Below, in pieces: positions 17,748 to 26,712 of a stretch of DNA of 64,000 bases. Numbering within the stretch: the first letter of the stretch is position 1; each line of letters begins with the position of its first letter. Source of the stretch: Roseiarcus sp963783175 (GTDB lineage: Bacteria; Pseudomonadota; Alphaproteobacteria; Rhizobiales; Beijerinckiaceae); the NCBI GenBank assembly GCA_963783175.1, contig CAWANG010000004.1, positions 1 to 64,000 of the forward strand, written 5' to 3'. The notes beneath the pieces are model-generated. The model was not told where the DNA came from, did not search any database, and was given only the letters and a program-made list of their open reading frames with translations. Made by a program: the position numbers and the translations under genes.

Positions 17748-19637
17748 TTGCGACGCGTGACTCCGCCGACGGGCGCAGCGACCGCATTTCCTCCTCGTCT
17801 GCGTCGTGCGGCCAGCGGCGGGCTCGCCCTGCTACTCACGTTCGTCGATGCGGTCGCCGCGCTGCTGCTGGCGGCCGATTTGGTCGTCGTGTCGCTGTCG
17901 GTCTTCTACCGCTACGTGCTGGCCGCGCCGATCGAGTGGGCCGACGACGTGGCGCGCGGCCTCATGGTGGCGCTGAGCTTCTTCGGCGCGGCAGGCGCGC
18001 TCGCCCGCAACGAGAATGCGGGCGTCGTCTTCTTCGTTCAAAGACTGCAGCCGGGGATGCGCCACCGCGTCGACGCCGTCGCGGCGCTGGTCGTGCTCGT
18101 GACCGCTGGCTCGGTGGCGTGGAACGCGATGGCGCTCGGGCGTTTCACTACCGGGCAGACCACCGGCTCCGGTCTGCCGCTGGAATTGACCTTCTATCCG
18201 ATGGGGGCGGGTGCGCTCTGCATGACCATTTTCGCGTTCGCGCAATTCTGTCGCCGGCGGCCGGCTGACATTGCGTTCGCGGTTGTTGTCGCTCTGGCGC
18301 TGGCCGGCGCGGCGTATGGCTGGCGCTTCATCGGGACGGGCGCCGTGCGCTCGGGCCTGCCGATGCTCATAGGCTTCGTCGGCTGCCTCATCGGCGGGGC
18401 GCCGATCGGCTTTGCGCTGGCGTTCACCGCGCTGATCTATATCTGGATCGACGGCGCGCTGCCCGGCCTGATCTTCGCCCAGCAGATGGCGCGCGGGATC
18501 GACAACTTCGTCCTGCTCGCAATCCCCTTCTTCATCCTCGTCGGCTACCTGATGGAGGCGAACGGCATGTCCGTCCGCCTGATCGCGCTCATCGAACGCC
18601 TCGTCGGACGGGTTCGCGGCGGCCTCAATGTGGTCATGGTGCTGTCGATGGTCATCTTCTCCGGCATATCCGGTTCGAAGATGGCCGATGTCGCGGCGGT
18701 GGGCTCGGTGCTGATCCCCGCGGCTCGACGGTCGCGGCAGAACCCGGGCGGGGCGGTGGCTTTGCTCGCCGCTTCCGCGGTCATGGCCGAAACCATTCCG
18801 CCGTGCATCAATCTGATCATCCTCGGCTTCGTCGCCAACCTTTCGATCGGCGGGCTGTTCATGGCCGGCCTGTTGCCGGCCGGCCTCATGGCGCTGGCGC
18901 TGATCGGCGTCGTTATCCTGCTTGGCGGCGACGCGCGGTTGACGCAGGAGACCGGGCTGTCGACGGCGCCGCTGGCGCAGCTTTGGCGCGGCGCGATTGT
19001 CACCCTCGGGCTGGTCGTCATCATCTTCGCCGGGTTCAGGTTCGGGATTGCGACCGCAACCGAGATTTCCGCCTTCGCAGTGCTTTACGCGCTCGTGGTT
19101 GGGGGCGCTGCGTTCCGCGAGCTTGGACCGCGCGCCGCCGCGCGCAGTTTCGTTGACGCCGCGACGCGCTCGGGACTGGTGCTGTTCATCGTCGCCGCGG
19201 CGCAGTCCCTCGCCTTCGTGCTGACGCTGCAGCAGTTCCCCCACGCCCTGGCGCAGGCTATGATCGCGTTGTCACAGAACGCCGGCGCCTGGCCGTTCCT
19301 GCTCCTGTCGATCATCATCCTGATCGTCATGGGCTCGATTCTGGAAGGCGCGGCGGCGCTGATCATCTTCGGCCCGCTGCTGATTCCGGTCGCGGGCCAG
19401 ATCGGCGTCAATGGCCTCCACTTCGGCGTGGTGCTGGTGATTGCGATGGGTATCGGGCTCTTTGCCCCGCCGCTCGGGCTCGGGCTCTACGGCGCCTGCC
19501 TGATCGGCGGCGTGCCGATCGAATCGACCGTGAGGCCGATGCTGGGCTATCTCGGCTTGCTGTTCCTCTGCCTCTTGGTTATTGCGTTCGTTCCCGGACT
19601 GACGCTCTGGCTGCCGCACCTCATCGGCTACCAGTAG
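17748..19637 (+). CDS. TRAP transporter fused small/large permease (DctQ-DctM, second system)
   Basis: This is about 629 residues from a TTG start; a GTG three codons later is an alternative. An N-terminal DctQ domain (residues ~25-180, with PIEWADDVARGLMVALSFFG) precedes a DctM domain (~205-620) with GISGSKMADVAAVG, MAETIPPCI and MGIGLFAPPLGLGLY. The architecture matches the permease at 1843, so the window holds two complete fused-type TRAP systems. Both are inner-membrane importers dependent on their DctP. Confidence 0.9.
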   Translation: MRRVTPPTGAATAFPPRLRRAASGGLALLLTFVDAVAALLLAADLVVVSLSVFYRYVLAAPIEWADDVARGLMVALSFFGAAGALARNENAGVVFFVQRLQPGMRHRVDAVAALVVLVTAGSVAWNAMALGRFTTGQTTGSGLPLELTFYPMGAGALCMTIFAFAQFCRRRPADIAFAVVVALALAGAAYGWRFIGTGAVRSGLPMLIGFVGCLIGGAPIGFALAFTALIYIWIDGALPGLIFAQQMARGIDNFVLLAIPFFILVGYLMEANGMSVRLIALIERLVGRVRGGLNVVMVLSMVIFSGISGSKMADVAAVGSVLIPAARRSRQNPGGAVALLAASAVMAETIPPCINLIILGFVANLSIGGLFMAGLLPAGLMALALIGVVILLGGDARLTQETGLSTAPLAQLWRGAIVTLGLVVIIFAGFRFGIATATEISAFAVLYALVVGGAAFRELGPRAAARSFVDAATRSGLVLFIVAAAQSLAFVLTLQQFPHALAQAMIALSQNAGAWPFLLLSIIILIVMGSILEGAAALIIFGPLLIPVAGQIGVNGLHFGVVLVIAMGIGLFAPPLGLGLYGACLIGGVPIESTVRPMLGYLGLLFLCLLVIAFVPGLTLWLPHLIGYQ

Positions 19638-19684
19638 ACGCCCCCGGGACGGCTCTGACGAGGGGGGAACATCCGCGGAGGCAG

Positions 19685-19710
19685 GGGGTTCGGCGGAATG
19701 GCCGAGCCCC
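19685..19710. terminator. weak hairpin after TRAP permease
   Basis: GGGGTTCGG (19685-19693) can pair with CCGAGCCCC (19702-19710), with one G-T pair, around an 8-nt loop, between the TRAP permease and the Old-Yellow-Enzyme gene. No T-run follows. A transcription attenuator is possible, but the evidence is thin. Confidence 0.28.
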
Positions 19711-19752
19711 GCGATCGCTTTCCCTAGCCATTCCAATCGAGACAACTGACCC

Positions 19753-20877
19753 ATGCCTCACCTGTTCAGCAAACTTCGCATGCGCGACGTCGACTTCGCG
19801 AACCGGATCGGCGTTTCGCCGATGTGCCAATATTCTTCCGTCGACGGCTACGCCAACGACTGGCACTTCGCCCATCTGGGCGCCCGGGCCGCAGGCGGCG
19901 CCGGGCTCGTGTTCACGGAAGCCGCCGCGGTCACCCCCGAGGGCCGGATTTCGCCCCAAGACCTCGGGGCCTGGAGCGAAAAGCATTTCGAGCCGCTCGA
20001 GCGGATCGCGCAATTCATCGAAACTCAAGGTGCGCGCGCTGGCATCCAGCTCGCGCACGCCGGACGCAAGGGCAGCACGTATCGGCCGGGGGCAGGAAAC
20101 GGCGCCGTCCCGGAAGCATCCGGCGGGTGGCGCCCGGTCGCGCCGAGCGCCATCGCGTTCAATGACAGTTTCCCAATGCCGGCCGAATTGACCGTCGACC
20201 AGATCCACGCTTTGCAGGGCGCCTTCGCCGTCGCGGCCGAGCGCGCGTTTGCCGCGGGTTTCCGGGTTATCGAGATTCATGCCGCGCACGGCTATTTGAT
20301 TCACGAGTTTCTGTCGCCGTTCAGCAATCGCCGCGTCGACGCCTACGGCGGCTCGTTCGACAACCGGACGCGATTCGTCCGCGAATGCGTTGTGGCCGTG
20401 CGGCGCACGCTGCCCGAACGCTGTCCGCTATTCGTACGGATATCGGCGACCGACTGGACGGAGGGCGGATGGGACATCGACCAATCGGTCGAGCTTGCGC
20501 GCAAGCTACTGGCTCTCGGGGTCGATGTGATCGATTGTTCGTCGGGCGGCAATGTCGAGAAGGCTGAGATTCCGGTCGGGCCGGGCTATCAAACGCCGTT
20601 CGCCGAGCGGATTCGTCGCGAGGCGAATATCGCGACCGCAGCGGTCGGCATGATCACCGCGCCGGCCCAAGCCGACCAGATCATCCGCAACGAACAGGCC
20701 GACCTCGTCCTGCTGGCGCGCCAGATGTTGCGCGACCCCTACTGGCCGCTGCACGCCGCGCAAGAACTCGGTCAGGTCGCGCCGTGGCCGAGGCAATACC
20801 TGCGCGGGGCGCCGAGCGGGACGCCCGAGCGGGCGCCCGCGCCCGGCGATCGGATCACCGAGCCAGTCGGTTCGTGA
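19753..20877 (+). CDS. NADH:flavin oxidoreductase, Old Yellow Enzyme family (YqjM-like)
   Basis: This 374-residue TIM barrel binds FMN. IGVSPMCQYSS carries the Cys typical of YqjM-type enzymes, HLGARAAGGAGLVFTEA and IQLAHAGRKGS follow, and EIHAAHGYLIHEFLSP plus NRRVDAYGGSFDNR is the family signature with the His pair that binds the substrate oxygen. It reduces activated C=C bonds with NAD(P)H. The position after the TRAP operon suggests it works on the imported compound, which is inference. Confidence 0.93.
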   Translation: MPHLFSKLRMRDVDFANRIGVSPMCQYSSVDGYANDWHFAHLGARAAGGAGLVFTEAAAVTPEGRISPQDLGAWSEKHFEPLERIAQFIETQGARAGIQLAHAGRKGSTYRPGAGNGAVPEASGGWRPVAPSAIAFNDSFPMPAELTVDQIHALQGAFAVAAERAFAAGFRVIEIHAAHGYLIHEFLSPFSNRRVDAYGGSFDNRTRFVRECVVAVRRTLPERCPLFVRISATDWTEGGWDIDQSVELARKLLALGVDVIDCSSGGNVEKAEIPVGPGYQTPFAERIRREANIATAAVGMITAPAQADQIIRNEQADLVLLARQMLRDPYWPLHAAQELGQVAPWPRQYLRGAPSGTPERAPAPGDRITEPVGS

Positions 20878-21110
20878 GCGAGCGAGGCGCTGGAATTGAG
20901 CGACGGCGCGGTTCCCGGCGGCCTTGTCGCATCTGCAGAAAGCATCGGAAGAGATGTAACTACGACGTAGTGTTGTGATTAATTGGGACGCGGATTCACC
21001 ATCCTTTTTCGATGTCGCCCTCAAAGCCGGGATGCGACTTGGCGGAACGGCCCTGATCGGGATAGGTTGATGGGCCAGCCCTTTCCGGGCTTCGGATTGG
21101 TGGGGATGTC

Positions 21111-21679
21111 ATGCGCAATTCACTCGTTCCCTTGCTGACGGCGGCGGCGATCGCCTTCGGGTTCGCTTTTGGCGGTTCGACCACGGCGAAGGCCGAAAGC
21201 GTCATGGCCGCGTGCGCGAGTCAATGGAAGGCGACCGAGGCGGCGGGAACGACCGGTGGCCAGACATGGCCGCAGTTTCTGGCGCAATGCAGAACGCGCC
21301 AGACCAGCACGGCGGCTCCGCCCTCCGGGTCATTTGCTCCGCGCCTGCCCCGGCCCCTGCGCCTGCCCCGGCCACGCAGTCAGGCTCCCTGTTCCCGTGG
21401 TGGCAGCAGCCCTCGGCTCCGGCTTCCGCGCCGGCGCCGAACGTCGGCGCGTCCGCGGCCCCGCGGGCTGGCGAATACACGACCGAATTGGCGGCGCGCG
21501 CCCGCTGCCCGTCCGACACGGTCGTGTGGGTCAACACGCCGTCGCGCGTCTACCACTACCCGGGGACCCACTATTATGGGCATACCAAGCGGGGCGCCTA
21601 CATGTGCGAGGCCGACGCGCGAGCGGCTGGAAATCGCGCGGCGCGAAAGGAGCTTCCGTCCCAGTCTCATTCGGGATAA
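21111..21679 (+). pseudogene. small exported Ala/Pro-rich protein, single-base frameshift
   Basis: The first frame gives a signal peptide (MRNSLVPLLTAAAIAFGFAF) and a conserved-looking mature start (SVMAACASQWKATEAAGTTG, TWPQFLAQCR). Near 21340 the meaningful sequence moves to the frame ending at 21679: an Ala-Pro linker (APAPAPAPAPATQSG), then CPSDTVVWVNTPSRVYHYPG and THYYGHTKRGAYMCEADA. Adding one base at the CTCCGCGCCTG around 21337-21347 gives one protein of ~190 residues, and 569 nt is 3n+2, consistent with a missing base. The C-terminal domain resembles small exported proteins frequent in Bradyrhizobium relatives; function is unknown. Confidence 0.75.
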
Positions 21680-21722
21680 GGGGCGCCGAACGCAAACTCG
21701 CGCCCTCGTTATCGGCAAAGAA

Positions 21723-21759
21723 AAGCCCCGTCAGAGGGGGGTTGCTCTGAGCGGGGCTT
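21723..21759. terminator. bidirectional intrinsic-terminator-like hairpin
   Basis: AAGCCCCGTCAGAG (21723-21736) pairs with CTCTGAGCGGGGCTT (21745-21759) with one bulged base. On the minus strand the stem is followed by TTTTCTTT, so it best fits a terminator for the AraC regulator. The same stem sits 44 bp after the stop of the exported-protein gene. Placement between convergent genes supports termination in both directions. Confidence 0.65.
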
Positions 21760-21936
21760 AGGCGATGCCAGCGTAGTTGTGCGGCAGCATTATCGCGCTG
21801 CCCCCCAACGCTTACTTCCAGGCAGGCGCGGCTGGCCGGCGTCGATAGACCGTGGACGGACGCCCGTCCTGCTCCGCGCGGCCAAGTTCCTGCTTTCTCC
21901 CGCCACTTGCGAGCGATCTCCGTCGAAAGCTCAACT

Positions 21937-22981
21937 CTATCCCGGCGCGAGAAGCCGCGTCTCGCTTCGGGCGAGGGATGGCGAACGGCCGGTCCAGCGC
22001 TTGAACGCATGATGGAACGAGGTCGGACCCTCATAGCCCAGGAGCCATCCGATCTGAGCCAGCGTAAAGCTCGAACTCGTGGAGATATTCGGCTGCGAGG
22101 CTGCGCCGCAAGCCGTCGACGACCTCGGCGAAATTCGTGCCCTCCTCGGCGAGCCTGCGGGTAAGCGTTCTCGAACTGACCGCGAGCGCCTTGGCGACGA
22201 TTTCCGCCCGAGCGCGGCCGTGAGGCAGCAATCGCTGGATCTCGTTTTCGACTGCAACCCGCACGGCGCCTTGGGTATTGCGCGCTCGCGCCGCCTCTTC
22301 GCAGAACGGCCGCAGCGTTTCGAGCAGATGCGGATCTTCGGTGACGAGCGGGAGCGCGAGGGTTTCATTCGAGAACCCGATCTGATCGGACGGCGCCGCG
22401 AACTCGACCGGACAGCCGAAGAAGCGTTCGAAGACCTTCCTGTCCGTCGTACGCCCATGCGCGCAGGCGACGCGGGTTGGGCACACGTTAAGGCCGGTCA
22501 TCTCGCGGATCGCCTTGACCACGACCGCGAATTCAAACTCGACATTCTGCCTGATCCGATGCCGCGCGACGCCGGAAAAGATCGCCTCGACGACAATTCC
22601 GTCGGGCTCTCGCGCCAATTTCAGGCGCACGCTTTCATTGACGATACGACAATAGTGCATCAACAGCGTGAGCGCGTCGCTAACATTTTCAGCCGCGGAC
22701 ATCGCGTAAAACAAGAGGCCGACCTCGCGTGGGTTCGACTGCTCGGCGAGGTGGAGTCCGAACATGGAATCGTTCAGCGCTAGGGCGGCATACTCGAGAA
22801 ACTCGCCCTGGGCGCTGGCGGACAAGCGGCGCTGGGAAGCGTCGAGGTCGCCTTCGGCGAGACCGGCGCGACGCGCCAGCGGCGTCGGATCTGCGCTGCG
22901 CTGGCGCAGAGCCGCAATCGCGCATTTGACTGCGAACCCCGTCACGGTCGGCAGCGCCTGCCGGGTCGCGCCCGTGGTCAC
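21937..22981 (-). pseudogene. AraC-family regulator (arabinose-binding-like N-domain), frameshift in C-terminal HTH
   Basis: An N-terminal ~200-residue ligand-binding domain of the OruR/ArgR-type AraC group leads into the DNA-binding domain (AKALAVSSRTLTRRLAEEGTN). After AAEYLHE at about 22072 the frame is lost and soon stops. The second helix-turn-helix (SSFTLAQIGWLLGYEGPTSF, HHAFKRWTGRSP) continues in the frame ending at 21937. One surplus T in GAGTTCGAGC repairs it, and 1045 nt is 3n+1. The start is taken as GTG 22981, because upstream sequence is low-quality coding. Without repair it would lack its second HTH and probably not bind DNA. Confidence 0.8.
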
Positions 22982-23300
22982 GTCAACGCCCCCATGAACG
23001 CCTTTCCTATAGGGTATTCTGCGACCCGCCTTGGGGCAGAGCAATCCGATGCGCGAGAACGGGCGGGTGGGCGAGGTGCGTCCTCTGCGACAATGTGTGC
23101 GCCGAGCGACCACCGGCGGTTCCTCGCTGCGTCTCTTCGCGTCAATTCATCTCCAATTCATCGTCATCTCGATAAATTGAAGGCCAATCCAACATTAGCG
23201 CGAAAATAGAGAAAGTTGGCGGCTATTAATACAATCGTCGCCTGCCACATTTATCGAGCCCCGCCCCCTACGCTTCTCACAAGTAAGATGTGAACCCAAG

Positions 23301-23918
23301 ATGTACTCATTTCCTTTTGCCCAAACGGAAGGGCGCTCGGGTCAACCCGATCGCGACAGTCATTTCCTCCATACAAACGTCGTTTTGCGCCACGCTAGCG
23401 GGAACTCGGGCGACGCCGAACAATATATCGAGACGATTTTGACCCAGGCCGCGGTGGCGAAACGCCGCGTATGGGTCAGCGGCATCCTGTTTGCGCAGCT
23501 CCGGCCGTCGACGTTTGTCCCTGGACGCTTCGACAGCCTCGATGACTTGACGCGCTATATCCGCTCGCTGGCGACGCTGGTGACGCCCGATCCGAACACG
23601 ATGCTGCGCGTGGCTCGGCTCCGCGACGCAAAGTGGCAGAGGCCGGACGAAAAGCCGCGAACCATGTCGTTTGGCGACGCGATCGAGATTGCGTCGGCCC
23701 TGTGGGTGAAGGAAGCCGCCGGGGTGACCGATCTCAAGTTCCTCATGTTTGACGACTGGAGTTCGGCGGAGGCCGGCGGTCGTCTCTCGCTTTTGCGTCT
23801 CCAGGACTATGCGCAGGATGCGCGGGTGAACTCGGACGTAATGGCGGCCGTGCGGCTGACCCGCATCCAACCCGTTCTCCGGGCGAGCTCGATACCGCAA
23901 TCGGCGCCAGCGGGATAA
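23301..23918 (+). CDS. PIN-domain-like protein with degenerate active site
   Basis: This 205-residue protein has PIN-nuclease landmarks in order: TNVVLRHASG, VSGILFAQLRPS, SFGDAIEIASALW and DLKFLMFDDWSS. Active PIN domains have Asp before the TN motif and Glu in the second motif. Here these read HTN and AQL, so the first two metal ligands appear to be His and Gln, while the later Asp residues remain. The protein may bind but not cut RNA, or may be decaying. No antitoxin gene adjoins it. It is flanked upstream by an AT-rich gap. Confidence 0.6.
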   Translation: MYSFPFAQTEGRSGQPDRDSHFLHTNVVLRHASGNSGDAEQYIETILTQAAVAKRRVWVSGILFAQLRPSTFVPGRFDSLDDLTRYIRSLATLVTPDPNTMLRVARLRDAKWQRPDEKPRTMSFGDAIEIASALWVKEAAGVTDLKFLMFDDWSSAEAGGRLSLLRLQDYAQDARVNSDVMAAVRLTRIQPVLRASSIPQSAPAG

Positions 23919-23972
23919 GGGTCAGGCTTTCCGCGCCTCCGGCCGAAGCGGCGGGTCGACGATAGAGGTCGA

Positions 23973-25532
23973 TTATGTCGCTGCGGCGATGTCGACGACT
24001 TCGCTGCGCCGGACGCCGATCGCGTTGGCGAGCAGCTTCAGTCGATCGCTCACGACTTCGCTGTCCGGGGCGCGCGCGGCGGCGGCGACTTCCAGCCGGA
24101 CGCAATTCGGCTCGATGCGCAATCGCGCGCTCTCCAGTACCGCCGGCACGCCGCCGGAAAAGCGGTAGGCGAGCAGAATGGCGCGGCCTAGAATCTGCGC
24201 CCGGCTGCGCTCGGCCGGCGCGAGAAGGCGGATGGCCGGCCTGAGCCACGGCGCGTCCGGACTGCCGGCATAGCGGGCATGAATGGCGGCGGCGATGAAC
24301 ACTCTCTCGGGGTGGGTGACGCCGATGAATGGGAACTGGAGCAGCCGGCGAAAGCTCTCTTCGGCCCTGAGGTCGGGCGCGTCGCGCCAAGCGATATCTG
24401 AGAGGGCGCAGATCGCGACGCGAAGCCGCGTCTCCGCCGCGGTCTCGCCGGCCACAAGATTAGCCGTCCACGACACAAGCTCAGGCGCGAAATCGGGCAC
24501 CCGCGCGAGCGGCAGACCGATGAGCTGCGCGCCCTCGACCAGCGGATCGAGATATTGCTCTTCCCGGCTGAGCTGGGAATAGAGAAATCCCTCGCGCAGG
24601 CCGAGAGCGGAAAAGACAACGCGTTCGGGCGTCAGATGTTTCAACAGGCGGTCCAAAGCCAGCGCCGCGGAAGGCAACGTGCGCGCTCGCCGTTCCGTCA
24701 CGCCCGGCGTCGCCGCCAGCTTCGCCGCCGAAAGCCGCGAGACCGAGCGGGCGAATTCGCGCGCCTCAAGGGCGCCGATCGCATAGCCGTGCACGACCCT
24801 GACCGGCGCGCCGACCGCTTCCATGTGCGCTTTGGCCAGCGCGCGCCAGCCGCCGCCCACCGGATAGAACACCGGCCGCGTCAGCTCGCGCGGCAGGCTC
24901 CGACGCAGTATCCCGTCGATCTGGCGCTTGGCCGCCGAAAGGCCGGCCCGGAGCATGGCCTCGACCGGCAGCGCGCCGAGCGGCAGACTAACCCAGCGAT
25001 CTCCAACATGATCGTCGATCGCTTCAGCGACTTCGAGGCTGCCCCCGCCCATATCGCCGACCGACCCGACCGGCCGGAAGAACCCAGAGATCACCCCGAG
25101 GGCTGCGAATCGCGCTTCTTCTGCCCCGCTGAGGATTCGTACCTTGAGGCCGCACTCCGCCTCGATCGCCGCGGCGAGCTTCGGCCCGTTGGCGGCGCGC
25201 CGCATGGCCTCGGTCGCCACGGCGTCGATTCGGCTAACGCCCATCGCATCGGCGATGGCGCGAAACCGCCCCACGGCCTGCACGGCGCGGCGAAAGCCGT
25301 CCGGCGCGATGACGCCGGTCTCGGCGAGCCCCTCCGCGAGGCGGAGAAGGGATTTTTCATTGAAGCGCGGCATCGGCGCCCGGCCGAGCTGGTCATAGAC
25401 CAGGAGTCGGACCGAGTTCGAGCCGATGTCGACGATCGCATAGTGCGTCCGGTCGACCCGCGTTGTCCGCTCCGGATCGAGCTGAAGCGGACGCGGCGCC
25501 GCCTCCGGCCTCTGAGCGCGTCCCTTGGCCAT
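23973..25532 (-). CDS. Ppx/GppA-family phosphatase (exopolyphosphatase / pppGpp phosphohydrolase)
   Basis: This 519-residue protein starts at MAKGRAQ behind GGGAGGAAAC. The ASKHA-fold N-domain begins YAIVDIGSNSVRLLVYD, with the phosphate-binding segment ILSGAEEARFAALG and the glycine-rich GSVGDMGGGSLEV. The C-terminal region (FPFIGVTHPERVFIAAAIHARY) resembles the HD-like helical extension of alphaproteobacterial Ppx. It cleaves terminal phosphate from polyphosphate or pppGpp. It does not belong to the neighbouring sugar operon. Confidence 0.92.
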   Translation of the reverse strand: MAKGRAQRPEAAPRPLQLDPERTTRVDRTHYAIVDIGSNSVRLLVYDQLGRAPMPRFNEKSLLRLAEGLAETGVIAPDGFRRAVQAVGRFRAIADAMGVSRIDAVATEAMRRAANGPKLAAAIEAECGLKVRILSGAEEARFAALGVISGFFRPVGSVGDMGGGSLEVAEAIDDHVGDRWVSLPLGALPVEAMLRAGLSAAKRQIDGILRRSLPRELTRPVFYPVGGGWRALAKAHMEAVGAPVRVVHGYAIGALEAREFARSVSRLSAAKLAATPGVTERRARTLPSAALALDRLLKHLTPERVVFSALGLREGFLYSQLSREEQYLDPLVEGAQLIGLPLARVPDFAPELVSWTANLVAGETAAETRLRVAICALSDIAWRDAPDLRAEESFRRLLQFPFIGVTHPERVFIAAAIHARYAGSPDAPWLRPAIRLLAPAERSRAQILGRAILLAYRFSGGVPAVLESARLRIEPNCVRLEVAAAARAPDSEVVSDRLKLLANAIGVRRSEVVDIAAAT

Positions 25533-25608
25533 CGCGTTTCCTCCCGCGGCGAATCTTATCACGGCGCCGGCGACGCTCGGCTGGTCTTTGCCGGTTTGCT
25601 TCTTCCGC

Positions 25609-26712
25609 TCATACGGGCTCGGGGGCGCCGGTTCGCACGGAGCGCAGCGCCGCTTGGCAAAGCCTGAGCGAGCCGAGATTGATCCGCGCCGAGTTCAGAG
25701 GCTCGCGATTGTCCTCGATCGCGCTGAGAAGCTCGCCCATGGCGCCGGCGAAGCCGTCGTTGAACCAGGCGCCGCCGAGTTTGGGCCTCGCGACTCCGGC
25801 CTCGGTATGGAGCTCGACCGCCTGATGGCCGAGGTCGGGCCCCTGGCTGCCGGCGAGGCCTTTCGCGCCGATGACCGTCGTCGAATCGCGCGCACCGAAT
25901 CGGGTCGCGCCATCGAAGACGAGCGAAGCCTGACCGCCGTTGAAGGCGACGAGCGCCTGCGCCAGCAGCGGCGGCCGCGCCGTCTGCCCCGCGGCGCGGG
26001 CGGCCGTCGCGTAAACGCTGCGCGCGCGGTCGCCGATGACGCTTTGAAGAAAGTCGAACCAGTGGATGCCGAAATCCCAGAGAATAAGATCGTCGATGGC
26101 CTCGAACGGCGTCCCGACGATCCAGCTGTGGTCCCAGCGGATTTCGACGTGAACGCCAGTGACCTCACCGACGAGGCCGGCGCGGACCGCTTCCCTGATA
26201 TAGGCGAGATGCGGCGCCCAGCGGCCATTCTGATTGACCGCGAGCTTGACCTTGCGCCGCGCAGCCAGCTCGACCAGTTCGCGCCCGTCGTCGAGATTCT
26301 CGACGAATGGTTTCTGCGACAGGACGTGCTTTCCCGCGTTCAGCGCGCGCCGCATGAGGTCGAGGCGCGCTCCCGCGTGAGCCGTGAGATCGAGAACGCT
26401 CACTGCCGGGTCGCCGAGCAGGGAAGCGAAATCGTCGGTGATCCGCGCCTGCGGGAAATAGGCGCCGCGCCGCGCCTGGGCGCGCCCAAGATCGCGCGAG
26501 CAGATCGCAACGACGTTCAAGCCATAGCGCGCGTAGGCTTCGAGATGGGCTCCGCTGATGCCGCCCGCGCCGACGAGCGCGATCGCCGCGCCTCTATCGC
26601 GGGGCATCGGCGGACGATAGGGCAGGTCCGGCGCAGTTGCTTCGGCGGCCGGTTTGGCGACCAGGGCGTAGTCGTCCGCCGACGGCCCCACGACCGTCCC
26701 AGTCGCGGTCAC
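25609..26712 (-). CDS. Gfo/Idh/MocA-family oxidoreductase (first of pair)
   Basis: This 367-residue enzyme starts at GTG overlapping the stop of the upstream paralogue. Its Rossmann motif is VGAGGISGAHLEAYA, the catalytic Lys is in LSQKPFVEN, and the substrate-domain His is in LWDFGIHWFDF. Such enzymes oxidise sugars or polyols with NAD(P)+, or catalyse internal redox at a keto-sugar carbon. Coupling to the next Gfo/Idh gene suggests two redox steps on the same substrate or a heteromeric arrangement. Confidence 0.9.
   Translation of the reverse strand: MTATGTVVGPSADDYALVAKPAAEATAPDLPYRPPMPRDRGAAIALVGAGGISGAHLEAYARYGLNVVAICSRDLGRAQARRGAYFPQARITDDFASLLGDPAVSVLDLTAHAGARLDLMRRALNAGKHVLSQKPFVENLDDGRELVELAARRKVKLAVNQNGRWAPHLAYIREAVRAGLVGEVTGVHVEIRWDHSWIVGTPFEAIDDLILWDFGIHWFDFLQSVIGDRARSVYATAARAAGQTARPPLLAQALVAFNGGQASLVFDGATRFGARDSTTVIGAKGLAGSQGPDLGHQAVELHTEAGVARPKLGGAWFNDGFAGAMGELLSAIEDNREPLNSARINLGSLRLCQAALRSVRTGAPEPV

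Noticed and set aside
17832..19244. 470-residue minus-strand open frame
   Set aside because: It lies opposite the well-supported TRAP permease and consists of charged low-complexity sequence.
20878..21110. Possible small gene in the gap between the Old-Yellow-Enzyme gene and the exported-protein gene
   Set aside because: No open frame with a ribosome-binding site or family resemblance was found.
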